DNA of 62,806 bases, taken from contig CBFHQM010000011.1 of assembly GCA_965657965.1 (NCBI GenBank), forward strand, positions 1 through 62,806, given 5' to 3'. The notes beneath the pieces were generated by a model, which was given only the letters and a program-made list of their open reading frames with translations, had not been told where the DNA came from and searched no databases. The DNA is from UBA8752 sp965657965 (GTDB lineage Bacteria > Bacteroidota > Bacteroidia > Flavobacteriales_D > Sanyastnellaceae). This document shows positions 45,693 to 56,200 of this stretch, in pieces. Position numbers and translations under genes: made by a program. Within the stretch, counting starts at the first letter, position 1. Every line of letters starts with the position of its first letter.

Positions 45693-45776
45693 CGGAGAGA
45701 CAGGGATTCGAACCCTGGCAACGGTTTCCCGTTGACAGATTAGCAATCTGCTCCATTACCACTCTGGCACCTCTCC
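45693..45776 (-). tRNA. tRNA-Ser (GCU)
   Basis: A reverse-strand cloverleaf with acceptor GGAGAGG/TCTCTCC (one G-T pair). The anticodon loop TTGCTAA gives anticodon GCU. A long variable arm (CAACGG...CCGTTG) identifies it as serine. T arm GGTTCGAATCC. Discriminator G; CCA is not encoded. Confidence 0.94.
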
Positions 45777-45976
45777 TAAGGGTTCCATTTTGAATGGACG
45801 GCGAATTTACGGAAAACTCCACGTCCTTCTGCAAGACCGAGGTCAGAAAATGGGCCACCGGCTCAAAAAAAGGATCACTTGCAGCGCGAACACAAATTCC
45901 CAAGCCGATTCTGCTCCTGCCCGACCCCGTTCCCTGCGTATAATCAGTATTTTTAGGGAGCAAAACTGAACCAAAC

Positions 45977-48943
45977 ATGCGCTCTTTCCTTTGTCATTGC
46001 TACCCAGCCTCGGTGGCCATTGCAGCCGCTCTTTTCATCGTGCTGCTTTCTGCCCCACAGGCTCATGCCGCTGCTGCGGACGCCAGTCCGGCCATCGCGA
46101 TGACCACCGGAGGCCTCATCATTACTGCCATTGCCGACCCAAACGATTCGGAAAACTGCCGCTTCGTTGAGATCCACAACAGCAGTGATCAAGACATCGA
46201 CCTCACCGGCCACGGCCTCGTGCGATGGACCAATGGCAGTTCATCTCCGCAAGCTTCAAGTGCTGACTTAAGTTCCATTGGCACGCTCCAACCGGGGCAC
46301 TACGCGCACATCGCCAACAATGCGAATTTCTCCAACTGCTATGCTTTCGACGCCGACTTGGTTGTCGGGCTTGGAGGTCCCGCCGACAGCAATGGAGACG
46401 ATCAAATTGCCATCATTGACGCCAGCGGAAACATCATGGACATCTTTGGCGTCCCCGGAGAGGACGGTTCGAACACTTGCCACGAATTCGAAGACGGCAT
46501 CGCCTTGCGCGCTGCAGACAACACCGACCCCAATGCCGGCACATGGGCCAGCGCGGGCTGGGTCATCTACTCCGATGGTTCGAGTGCCACTGGATGCGTC
46601 AACCACAACCCCAACGCGGCGCAAGACGCTTCTCAAATCGCCAATCTGATTGGCGATTGGGCAGGCGAACAAGACGACAGCGGCTCTAACACCAATGCCT
46701 CTCCTTCTGACAATGCAGCCGCACCCACCTTGGATGCTGCGGATGTAATCGGCATCTATGGCGCGGGCTACGCGAGCATTGCCACCAACTTGAACCCCGG
46801 ATGGGGACAATCCGGAACGGTCGACGCTCAGTTTGACCCCGGCACCGGCAGTTCTGTCTTGCACTATGCCAACTTCAACTTTCAAGGCACCGAAATCGCC
46901 GCAACCAACCTCTCGTCCATGACCCACGTCCACATGGACGTCTGGGTAGCCGAAGGGACGCAGCGTCAACTCAAGTTTACGCCCGTCAACAATGGCACCG
47001 GCACCGGCGAGATCCTGATCGAGGTGCCCCTCACCCCGGGGTCTTGGAACAGCGTTGACCTGCCAAAATCCACCTTCACGGGCATGTCTTGGGACAGCGT
47101 TCATCAATTGAAATTCGACGGTCAATTCAATGCTGACGGAACTGCCAATGGAGACGGATGGGACGTTTACCTCGACAACCTCTACTTCTACAACGATGGC
47201 TCCGGAACCTCCACCGAAATCACGTATGTGGACGTGACGTTCAACGTCAACATGAGCAACGAAGACGTCTCGCCCGCCGGTGTATTCCTTGCTGGAGGCC
47301 TTGACTTCGGGACACCAGGAGACAACCCCATGACCGATGCTGGAAACGGCATTTGGACCATCACCAAGCAAGTGGCTTCTCCCTACAGTGGCAACTACAC
47401 CTTCCTCAACGGCAACTGCGGGGACTGGAGCTGCAAGGAGGACATCTCAAATCAAGATTGCGCCTTTGGTGACTATAACGACCGCAACCTTAACAACATC
47501 ACAGAAAACCACGTGGTCAACACCTGCTTTGGCGAGTGCTCGGTAGATTGTCCCGTGCCACCCACCAGCGTTGACGTCACTTTCCAAGTCGACATGTCCT
47601 TGTACACGGGCAGTTTTGGCGGTGTCTTTGTCAACGGCACCTTCAACACGTGGTGTGGATCTTGCAACCCCCTGACCGACAACGGAAACGGCATTTGGAG
47701 TGTGACCTTGGCTTTGGATCCAGGCACCATCCAGTACAAATTCACGCTGGACGGTTGGAACGCCCAAGAGCAGTTTGCCGGAGGAGAGTCTTGCACCATC
47801 ACCGATGGTGGCAATACAAATCGGGTGGCCACCTTTGACGCAGCCACAGACCTTGGCCTTGTCTGCTTCAACAGTTGCAGCGCGTGCACCACAGACATCC
47901 TGGGCTGCATGGACACGACTGCAGACAACTACGATGCTGCTGCCACAGTGGACGATGGCTCATGTGGCAACCTCGAAGGCGCTTGGAACCTGACCTACAT
48001 GTGTGTGGGATCGGGACTTGGCTCTTGCGAATGGTGGTCCTACACCGCTCCCGGCGACCGCGCTTGCTTGGAGGATGACCTCTATGTTTTCAATGGAGAC
48101 GGATCCTTCCAAAACATTCAAGGCGCCCAAACGTGGACGGAAACTTGGCAAGGGACTGCAGAAGGCTGCAACAGTCCGGTTGCCCCCCATGACGGCTCAA
48201 ACGCGGCCACCTACGCTCTGGCCAATGGCGACATCACGTTGACCGGCTTGGGCGCATACCTGGGCATCACCAAAGTGATCAACGGCGCTGAACTGGGCAA
48301 TCCAGCAGACGCTCCCGGTTCCGTGACCTACGCCATGAACAGCGTGGACAACAACAACCTCTCCGTGGACATCCACGTTGGCGGGGGCTGGTGGAAGTTC
48401 AACTTCGCACGTGCCACCCAAGGCTGTACCGACAGCAATGCCGACAACTACGTGAGCTACGTGTCGACCGACGACGGGTCCTGCGCCTACACCCCTGGGT
48501 GCATGGACAGCAATGCCTGCAACTACAACGCCGACGCCAGCCAAGACGACAACTCTTGCCTGACCAATGACGCTTGTGGCGTGTGTGGCGGCGACAACAG
48601 CAGCTGCACGGGTTGCATGGATGCCACCGCTTGCAACTACGACGGCCAGGCCACCATTGGCGACGCTGCCGCATGTACCTACCCGCCCCACGCGGACTTT
48701 GACTGCAACGGAGCTTGCCTCAACGACGCAGACGGCGATGGCATTTGCGATGAGCTAGAAGGCTTGATCCCCGAGCTCACCACCGCCTGCGGTCAAGGCA
48801 CGGTTTGGGACGCCACGCTCGGACAATGCATCATGGACGTACAGTGCATTGGAGATGTCGATCTAGACGGACACATCGGGTCGACAGACCTCTTGTATCT
48901 GCTCGGCAACTTCGGCACATACTGCACCGGCAACCCAGAGTAA
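45977..48943 (+). CDS. Large secreted multidomain protein with lamin-tail, CBM-like and dockerin-like modules
   Basis: A 988-residue secreted protein (signal peptide ends APQAHA). A lamin-tail domain comes first (about 45-150; LIITAIADPNDSENCRFVEIHN). A jelly-roll-like region (about 250-400; LHYANFNFQGTEIA, DVYLDNLYFYNDG) follows. Two starch-binding-type segments come next (VDVTFNVNMSNEDV, VTFQVDMSLYTGSFGGVFVNG). Four GCxDxxAxNY motifs (mostly with DDGSC) lie in the C-terminal third. It ends in CGQGTVWD plus a dockerin-like segment (GDVDLDGHIGSTDLLYLLG), with no T9SS sorting domain. The modules suggest a carbohydrate-binding, surface or extracellular role. Start by signal peptide; a TATTTTTA box lies about 20 bases before it. 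Confidence 0.88.
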   Translation: MRSFLCHCYPASVAIAAALFIVLLSAPQAHAAAADASPAIAMTTGGLIITAIADPNDSENCRFVEIHNSSDQDIDLTGHGLVRWTNGSSSPQASSADLSSIGTLQPGHYAHIANNANFSNCYAFDADLVVGLGGPADSNGDDQIAIIDASGNIMDIFGVPGEDGSNTCHEFEDGIALRAADNTDPNAGTWASAGWVIYSDGSSATGCVNHNPNAAQDASQIANLIGDWAGEQDDSGSNTNASPSDNAAAPTLDAADVIGIYGAGYASIATNLNPGWGQSGTVDAQFDPGTGSSVLHYANFNFQGTEIAATNLSSMTHVHMDVWVAEGTQRQLKFTPVNNGTGTGEILIEVPLTPGSWNSVDLPKSTFTGMSWDSVHQLKFDGQFNADGTANGDGWDVYLDNLYFYNDGSGTSTEITYVDVTFNVNMSNEDVSPAGVFLAGGLDFGTPGDNPMTDAGNGIWTITKQVASPYSGNYTFLNGNCGDWSCKEDISNQDCAFGDYNDRNLNNITENHVVNTCFGECSVDCPVPPTSVDVTFQVDMSLYTGSFGGVFVNGTFNTWCGSCNPLTDNGNGIWSVTLALDPGTIQYKFTLDGWNAQEQFAGGESCTITDGGNTNRVATFDAATDLGLVCFNSCSACTTDILGCMDTTADNYDAAATVDDGSCGNLEGAWNLTYMCVGSGLGSCEWWSYTAPGDRACLEDDLYVFNGDGSFQNIQGAQTWTETWQGTAEGCNSPVAPHDGSNAATYALANGDITLTGLGAYLGITKVINGAELGNPADAPGSVTYAMNSVDNNNLSVDIHVGGGWWKFNFARATQGCTDSNADNYVSYVSTDDGSCAYTPGCMDSNACNYNADASQDDNSCLTNDACGVCGGDNSSCTGCMDATACNYDGQATIGDAAACTYPPHADFDCNGACLNDADGDGICDELEGLIPELTTACGQGTVWDATLGQCIMDVQCIGDVDLDGHIGSTDLLYLLGNFGTYCTGNPE

Positions 48944-48964
48944 AACCTGGTTTTTTCCTGCAAG

Positions 48965-49002
48965 AAAAAGGGCGGCTCCACTTCGGTGAGCCGCCTTTTT
49001 TA
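48965..49002 (+). terminator. Terminator after the 988-residue protein gene
   Basis: GGCGGCTC (48971-48978) pairs with GAGCCGCC (48988-48995), followed by TTTTTT (48996-49001) and preceded by AAAAA. Confidence 0.85.
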
Positions 49003-49072
49003 TGCCCGAAGATGTGCTTATCTATTTTCTCACATCCAGCATTATGAAGCGAGTAAGGGGTAAGTTGGTGGC

Positions 49073-50131
49073 ATGCTCACGCTTCGACTTCCCATTTTGA
49101 CCCTGGCGCTGTTGGCGCTGTTTCGCCCGGCGCTTGGCGGATGGAGTGCCACCAATGGAGCCCCCATGCCCGGGTTCGACGACCCCTATGAGGTCTACAA
49201 CTTTGCTTGGGATGGTCCTTCGGTGGAGCTCGACTGCCCGCCGGCAGAGATGTGCATCAGCGGGATGGCCTACAACCTGTCGGCCACGCCCGACAATGGC
49301 AGCTGGTCTGGGCCGGGCACCATCGCGGGATTTGCAGGCTGGATGTTTGACCCGTCCGCGGCCGGATTGGGCACCCACACCCTCACCTACACCACTACCG
49401 ATGGCGTGTCGGAGAGTTGCAACGTGACCGTGACCGAGAGCCTCTCGCCCACTTTGGACTTGCCGCTGGGCTGGTGCCAAGGCGACGGGCCGCTCATCCT
49501 CGACCCCTATGCCGCCCCACCTGGGGGAAGCTGGACGGGAAGCGGGGTGTTGGCTTTGGCTGACTACGTGATCTTGGACCCCATTTTCTTGGCCCCTGGG
49601 ACCTACGCCGTCACCTACACCACCGAAGGAGATTGTGGCGGAACCACCACCGCGAACTTGAGCATCTACCCCTCCCCAGAGCCCCCTACCGTGACGGCGC
49701 TCAGCGGCTTGCTCTATGCGGGCAACATTGCCGACGGCGACTCCATCGAGTGGTGGATTCAAATCCCCGATTTGCCCAACGACACCCTCTTTGCCTTGGG
49801 ATATCCGGACCCCGTGTACGTCTTCCCCTCGTGGGACGACTTCTATTTTGTGGAGGCCATCAACAGCTATGGCTGCAGCACCTTTAGCTCAGCCTTCTAT
49901 GTGGATGGCACCATTGGCGTGGCCAGTCTGGGAGCCGAAGCCTTGCGGCTTTGGATCAGCGAAGGACAACTGAATGCCAACGCTCCGTTGGTTCAGGCCA
50001 CTTGGTTTGACCTGGCCGGGCGCCAACTGCGCCAGTCCGCTGCACCCTTCCTCAGGCCCGCAGGTCCGGGCCCCTTTGTCGTTTGGGCCGAAGACAACCT
50101 TGGCCGCACCCACCGTATGCGTTTGCCTTGA
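49073..50131 (+). CDS. Secreted PKD/Ig-like protein with T9SS-type C-terminus
   Basis: A 352-residue protein with a signal peptide (MLTLRLPILTLALLALFRPALGG). The middle has two PKD/Ig-like segments with NGSWSGPGTIAGF, GTHTLTYTTTDGV, and GGSWTGSGVL, GTYAVTYTTEGDC. About 80 C-terminal residues (VASLGAEALRLWI, WFDLAGRQLRQ, FVVWAEDNLGRTHRMRLP) resemble a T9SS sorting domain of the type A group. No catalytic site is visible. It is probably a T9SS-exported surface or gliding-related protein. Confidence 0.78.
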   Translation: MLTLRLPILTLALLALFRPALGGWSATNGAPMPGFDDPYEVYNFAWDGPSVELDCPPAEMCISGMAYNLSATPDNGSWSGPGTIAGFAGWMFDPSAAGLGTHTLTYTTTDGVSESCNVTVTESLSPTLDLPLGWCQGDGPLILDPYAAPPGGSWTGSGVLALADYVILDPIFLAPGTYAVTYTTEGDCGGTTTANLSIYPSPEPPTVTALSGLLYAGNIADGDSIEWWIQIPDLPNDTLFALGYPDPVYVFPSWDDFYFVEAINSYGCSTFSSAFYVDGTIGVASLGAEALRLWISEGQLNANAPLVQATWFDLAGRQLRQSAAPFLRPAGPGPFVVWAEDNLGRTHRMRLP

Positions 50132-50210
50132 ACGCAAAGTCCCGCGGAACCGGCACTTTTGGCAAGGCGACTTGGCTCGAAAGGACATCCCAAACCAAGG
50201 AATGAATACA

Positions 50211-50240
50211 AAAAGGGGCAGCCGTTCAGCTGCCCCTTTT
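50211..50240 (+). terminator. Bidirectional terminator between two convergent secreted-protein genes
   Basis: AAAAGGGGCAGC (50211-50222), loop CGTTCA, GCTGCCCCTTTT (50229-50240). It serves the forward gene ending at 50131 and the reverse gene ending at 50262. Confidence 0.88.
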
Positions 50241-50261
50241 GTGTTGAATGGTCGGTTAGGA

Positions 50262-53200
50262 TCAGTCGGTTACCAAGAGCTTCCTCACCACGAGGTAGCT
50301 GTTGGACGCGAGGCGAACCTGGTACATTCCAGACGCCATCGTCTCCACTTCCAAGTCCACTGTATAGGTGATCCCCGGTTGAACCACCCCTTCGAAGAGC
50401 TGGTCAATCAGGTTTCCGGACATGTCGGTCAAATCGGCCTGAACACGCATGGGCTCATTCACAGTAAAGCGAACCTCTGCGCTGTTGGCTGCTGGGTTCG
50501 GAACGAGGTTGCTGATGGAGATTGGCGTCTTGTCGCCGAGCAGATTGCCATTGCCCGACACCACAATTGGGGTGTGGTCTTGACCTGCAACATCAACCTC
50601 ATCTTGATCGCACTCTTCTCCAGCACTCACCACGTGATAAGTAAAAGTGGTGGCGTTGCCCGCGCAATCTTCGACCAAGTAGGTGCGCGACACCGTAAAC
50701 GGCAAGCAGCAATCTAACTCTCCAAAGAGGTCACCGCTGCTCAACACCTCGGTTTCAACGCCGTCCTCCACCAAGGTTCCGATGTACATCAGCCATCCAC
50801 TAAAGCCGTAGTTGGCATTCATGTTGTTGGCTGCAACACCGACCTGACAACCGTAGTATTCGTTGGCTGGCTGATGGGTAAGAGAGAAGCTGCTGCCTTC
50901 GTACGCTCCCCAGCCGGAGAGTGAACCCGACTGAACGATAAAGTACATCCACTCTTCGTGGAGGTCCGGCAGATCTGGGCAGTCGCGCTTGTAGCTGCTT
51001 GGAACGCTCCGCGAGGACCAATCTTCCCAGCCCAATCCTTCTCCGTACGTCACGCTCACATCGAATCCAGCGTCGTCGCGCTCATTGGACACCACGCGCA
51101 TGGTGACGGTCCAGTTTTCCGCATCGGTGTACTCCACCTCACCTGTCCCCTCCACAATAGAGAAGAACGTGGCAGGTCCAGTCGCACCGGGGAATCCAAA
51201 CAAGCGCAAGCTGTGTGTCTCCAAATTGGTACAGGTCTCCCCGTCTTCAAAGGCTTCGGGTGTGTTCACCGCACATGTGAGATACGTGTCTCCCGGCACA
51301 TCGCCAGTTGTGGTCTCGGTATAGGTAAGCGTGGCACCACAATTGTCGGTGTACGCAATGGTGCACGCTTCTGGCACTTCGACCGATGCGTTTGGACCTG
51401 TACAGCACAACTCGATGACCTCACCATTGCTGATGTCGCAGGTTTCCGTGATTTGCGGGGGCTCGTTGTCGACGAAGTCAATGATTTGAATACAGGAGAC
51501 CGAGAGTTCGCACTCGTCGGTGATGGTCCAAGTCCTTGTGATGGTCGCTGTAGACGCACACTCGGGCGCAGTCTCTTCTACCACGTCCACATAAGTGACC
51601 GTCACCTCTCCGCAATCGTCCTCTCCGGTAGCATAACCGGTCTGGTCAGGATGGATGCTGTCTCCGCATTCCAAACTCACATTGCCAGGACATGTGGACG
51701 TGGGCGGCGCATTCACGACCGTAATGGTCTGCGTGTAGGAGATGGGCTCGGTGCACCCGTCGTCGGCTGTCCAGGTGAAGGTGTAAACTCCGGTTAAACC
51801 GCACCCTTCTGCCGCATAAGCCTCCGATACCTCTACCGTGAGATCACCCTGACAAGCGTCGGATGCGGTCACCGCTGAAGGGGTTGGGGCTTCTGCACCG
51901 CATGCGAGGGTCGCATTGGCCGGAAGGTCGCTGGTCCAATAAGGCTGCTCGGTGTCGGTGAGCGTAATGGTCTGCTCGCACGTGGAGGTGTTCGCGCAGG
52001 CGTCTGTCGCGGTCCAAGTCCGGACGAAGGTCTCCACGCAATCGCTCGCGTCGGTGTCCTCGCCGTCGTGGTAGGTCAGAACCACTGTCCCGCAGTCGTC
52101 GTCGGCCGTGGCGTGGCCCGCGTTGTCGGGGTGAACGCTGTCGCCGCACTCCAATGTCAATGCATCCGATGGGCACGTGATCGTGGGACCAACTGTGTCC
52201 ACCACCGTGATGGTTTGGGTCACCGTTGCCGATTGTTCACACCCGTTGGTGGCTGTCCAAGTGCGCACAATTTCATACGAATTGGCGCAATCCAAGTCAT
52301 TTTCCAATGATGTATGGGCCACAATAAGCGCGCCCCCACAGGCGTCTTCAAACGCAGGTGCATCGCTTGGAATCGTTTCTCCACATTGCAGGGTCACCTC
52401 GGGATTCACGCCTGTCAAGACTTGTGGCGTTGAGAAGCATCCTGGCTCCAAGGTCACATCCGGCAAGTCAACCTCGCACTCGTCGTTGCCCCATCGAACC
52501 AACAAACCATAGGTTTGACCGGTCAAATTCTCAATGGTGAAAGCCCCTACATCGTCCTGCGTTTTGTACCCTTCTGGCCAAGTCACACCTCCATCGATGG
52601 AGAACTCAATGTGGGAGCGATCGGCATTGTCCACAAAAGTGAAGGTGATGGAACCATTGTTGTTGTCGCAGTTCGGGTCCAAGCTGGTCACAGTCACCTC
52701 TGGCGCATCGCCAGAGGAGATGATCACCGTTTCGGTTGATTCACAATCTCCATCGGTCACCGTCACGTTGTATTCCCCAGCGCAAAGCCCAGTCACATCT
52801 GCCGTTGTGGCGCCATTGCTCCACAATACGGTGTGGCTTCCTGTTCCCCCCACAACCGACACATGTGCCGAACCATCGCAAGTTCCTGGGCAAGTCTCGT
52901 CCGATGCACTCACGGTTAGGTCCAATTCGGATCCCTGCCCAATCGTTACCGTTTGGGCACCAAGGCATCCATTGGCATCCGTTACCTCGACCTCATAAGT
53001 GCCTGGGCACAATTCACTTCGCGTGGCGGTGGTGCCTCCATCTGACCACAAGTAGGTGTAAGGTGCTTCTCCGCTGGAAGCGGTCACCACAGCAGAGCCA
53101 TTGCATGCGGGTGAGCCTGTGCACTCATTGCCATGCGCATCGACAAAACCCGTCAAGGTGAAGGGACCAAATGTTTGACCGATGTAACTCTGGCCGCACG

Positions 53201-56200
53201 TTGCGTCGTATGTCCCATGATGGATCCATTCACCTTCATGGGTCCACATCATCGGGTCATTGTGTGCATGGTCTTCACCGGGATGATTCGAATTCGAGAC
53301 ATTAAACGTGTAGCTGTCTCCTGTTTGAAGCGACCACTCGCCGTAGGTATTGTCGTGGTAATCGTAAGCACCACCCGTGATGTTGGAAGGTCCATTGTAA
53401 ACCACGGTGAACGCATAGAGATAAGCCTCGCATGTGCATTCGGCAGGCTCAGCGTCGCAAACTGAATTCGCCTCTGTCTCGACTTCGACGGTCACCGTCG
53501 CAGGGTTATCCTCCACCACAACGTCCACTGTGCTCGAACAGCCGCCAGCGTCGGTGACGGTCAACTGATACGTTCCCGAGCACAAGTTGCTTCTGTCTCC
53601 AACCGTTGACCCGTCGGACCACAAATAGGCAAAGGGCGCCTCGCCCTCGGTCACGGTCACCTGGGCAACCCCATTGCACCCGCCGTAATTCCCGTCGCCG
53701 AGAATGCCGCATTGATCGCCTTGACCGTCGGTGAAGCCCAAAACGGTGAAATCTCCGAAGGTCATGTCCAGAATGTTCTGGGAGCACGATGTGTGAATGT
53801 CGGCTTCATTGCCACCGTCCACATAGAGGTAGGTCCGCGTCTCCAAATCGGCCCCAGAGAGGTTCTCTCCAGAGATGAACAGGATCTCACCAGGGGAAAC
53901 GTTGGTGTAAGTGACAATGAGGATGGCGGATCCGTCGTCATCGTCGTACGCTGTAACCGTGGCGCCCGCAGGGCCATTGTACTCCACGGTGAAGTTTTGC
54001 ATTTTGCCCTCGCAATCGCAGTTGTTTTCGGCCGGCGGAAGCGGCGGTGAACACACCGTGTTCGCTTCGGTCGTGACCTCCACCCCAACCGTACCCGGGT
54101 TGTCCTCCACCACAACGTCCACTGTGCTCGAACAGCCGCCAGCGTCGGTGACGGTCAACTGATGGGTGCCTGCACACAAGTTGCTTCTGTCCCCAGCCGA
54201 TGACCCGTCGGACCACAAATAAGCAAAAGGCGGCACCCCTTGCGATACAGTCACGTCGGCAGAACCATTGCAGGCCGATGAACCGCCACACGCATTGCCA
54301 TGGACGTCCACGAACCCGACCAAAGTGAACGGACCAAAGGCTTGCCCAATGGTGCTTCCCCCGCACGTTGCATCGTATGTTCCGTGGTGCACCCAGTCTC
54401 CCTCGTGCGTCCACATCATGGGATCATTGTGGGGGTTGTCTTCCCCTGGGTGATTCGAATTGGACACATTAAACGTGTAACTCTCGCCCGTTTGAAGCGT
54501 CCATTCCCCGTAGGTATTGTCGTGGTAATCGTATGCTCCGCCAACCACCCCCGACGGCCCATTGTACACCACAGTGAATTCGTAGAGATAATCCGAACAA
54601 GTGCAGTTGTTTGTGTTGCCTGTGCAGGCCGTGTTGGGGACCACGTCTACCGACACAGTGACCGTGCCCGGCTCGTCCTCGACCACCACATCTAGACTTG
54701 TTGAACAGCCATTGGCATCGGTTACGGTCACGGAATAAGTACCCGCACACAGTCCGTCGCGGTCTTCATCGGTTGAACCATCAGACCACAGGAAGTCAAA
54801 CGGACTTTCCCCGTTAGAGGCCGTCAAATTGATGGTCCCATTGCAGCCCGTCTGACCTTCGCTGCCCAAGGTGCCGCACTGATCTCCCTGACCATCGGTG
54901 TACCCCAGCACATAGAAGTCCCCAAACGTCATGCCGAGAATGTCTTGGGAGCAAGACGTGTGTATCTCAGCATGGTCACATTCTGTATCGTCGTCTCCTG
55001 CAGCCGAGCCGCAGGTGTAAAACGACGTCCAAGCTTCGAAGTCGCCTCCCGACAAATTCTCGGCAGAGACGAACAAGACATCTCCGTTGCTCACGTTGGA
55101 ATAGGTGGCAATCAAAGTCGCCGAGCTCCCGTCGCCGTCGTACACCGTGACCGTACTGCCTGAAGGCCCCACGAACTCCAAGGTGAGGTTCTGCATTTTC
55201 CCGTTGCAATCGCAATTGTCTTCGGGGGGAGGCAAGGGCGTGGAGCACAACGTGTTCGCTCCTGTGGTGGCTTCTGCCACCACCTCGCAAACCACAGCTA
55301 CGCATGACCCATCGTCTACATTGGCCGCAGCATCGTAGTTCTCCGCTTCCGAATCGGTGCACCCTAAAACCTCGTCCTCATCACAGATGTTGTTGGCATT
55401 GGCATCCTCACAGGCCTGCATGCCCCGAATTTTGAATTCTGCGATGCCCAGGTATTCGTTCGCCCCTGGAGCGTCAATGGTCAATTTGATGTAAACGGTT
55501 TCCGCAATCGGCAGGAGGACCGGCGCAACATGCGGGACATTGAATTCCAACGCGTCATTGCCCCAAAACGAAATGCCCGTAAAATCAAAGCCCGTTCCCG
55601 CGGCGTAATTGACGCCATCTGTGCTGAAGGAAACCGCGACACTTCGGTTGTTGGCCATGTCGTCATTGGCCATCAACAATTCAATTTTGGCACAGCTCTC
55701 GTACCCGAGCGTGCTCATGGTCCAAATGAGCTCCGATGGATTGGTGCCGCCACCATCCAAATCACGCACCATCAGGATGTTCCCATCGGCTTGCTTGTAA
55801 ACGAAGGTGGTCGGCAATCCAACGGGGTACATACCGGCGGGTTGGTGTGCGCCGAAATCGTCTGACGCACCGGCCGGATCCCAAATCCCGAAGTAGTCCG
55901 TGTTGGAATGAGAAATGAAGAATTGATTTTCTCCGCTAAAGGCATCTGTATTCTCAAAGGACTCGCAGAACAAGAGGTCCATTTCTCCGGGCACGGTCAT
56001 GCTCGTGGCGTCCAAAACCACATTGGCTCCGTTGTTTCCGTAGTTGCTCCAATTCGCAATGTCATTGATCTGGCTGGCTTCCACGCAGGTCCGTTGTCCA
56101 GCGTATTCAAATCCATCCTCATCGTCCGAAGTGTACACCACATGTCCAGCGTGAAGTCCGGAATTGGACAAATCCAACTTCCCGTTGTCGTTGCTGATCG

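Noticed and set aside
46268..47371. A 367-codon reverse frame inside the 988-residue protein gene
   Set aside because: It is a mirror of a GC-rich coding strand and has no signal peptide or known motif.
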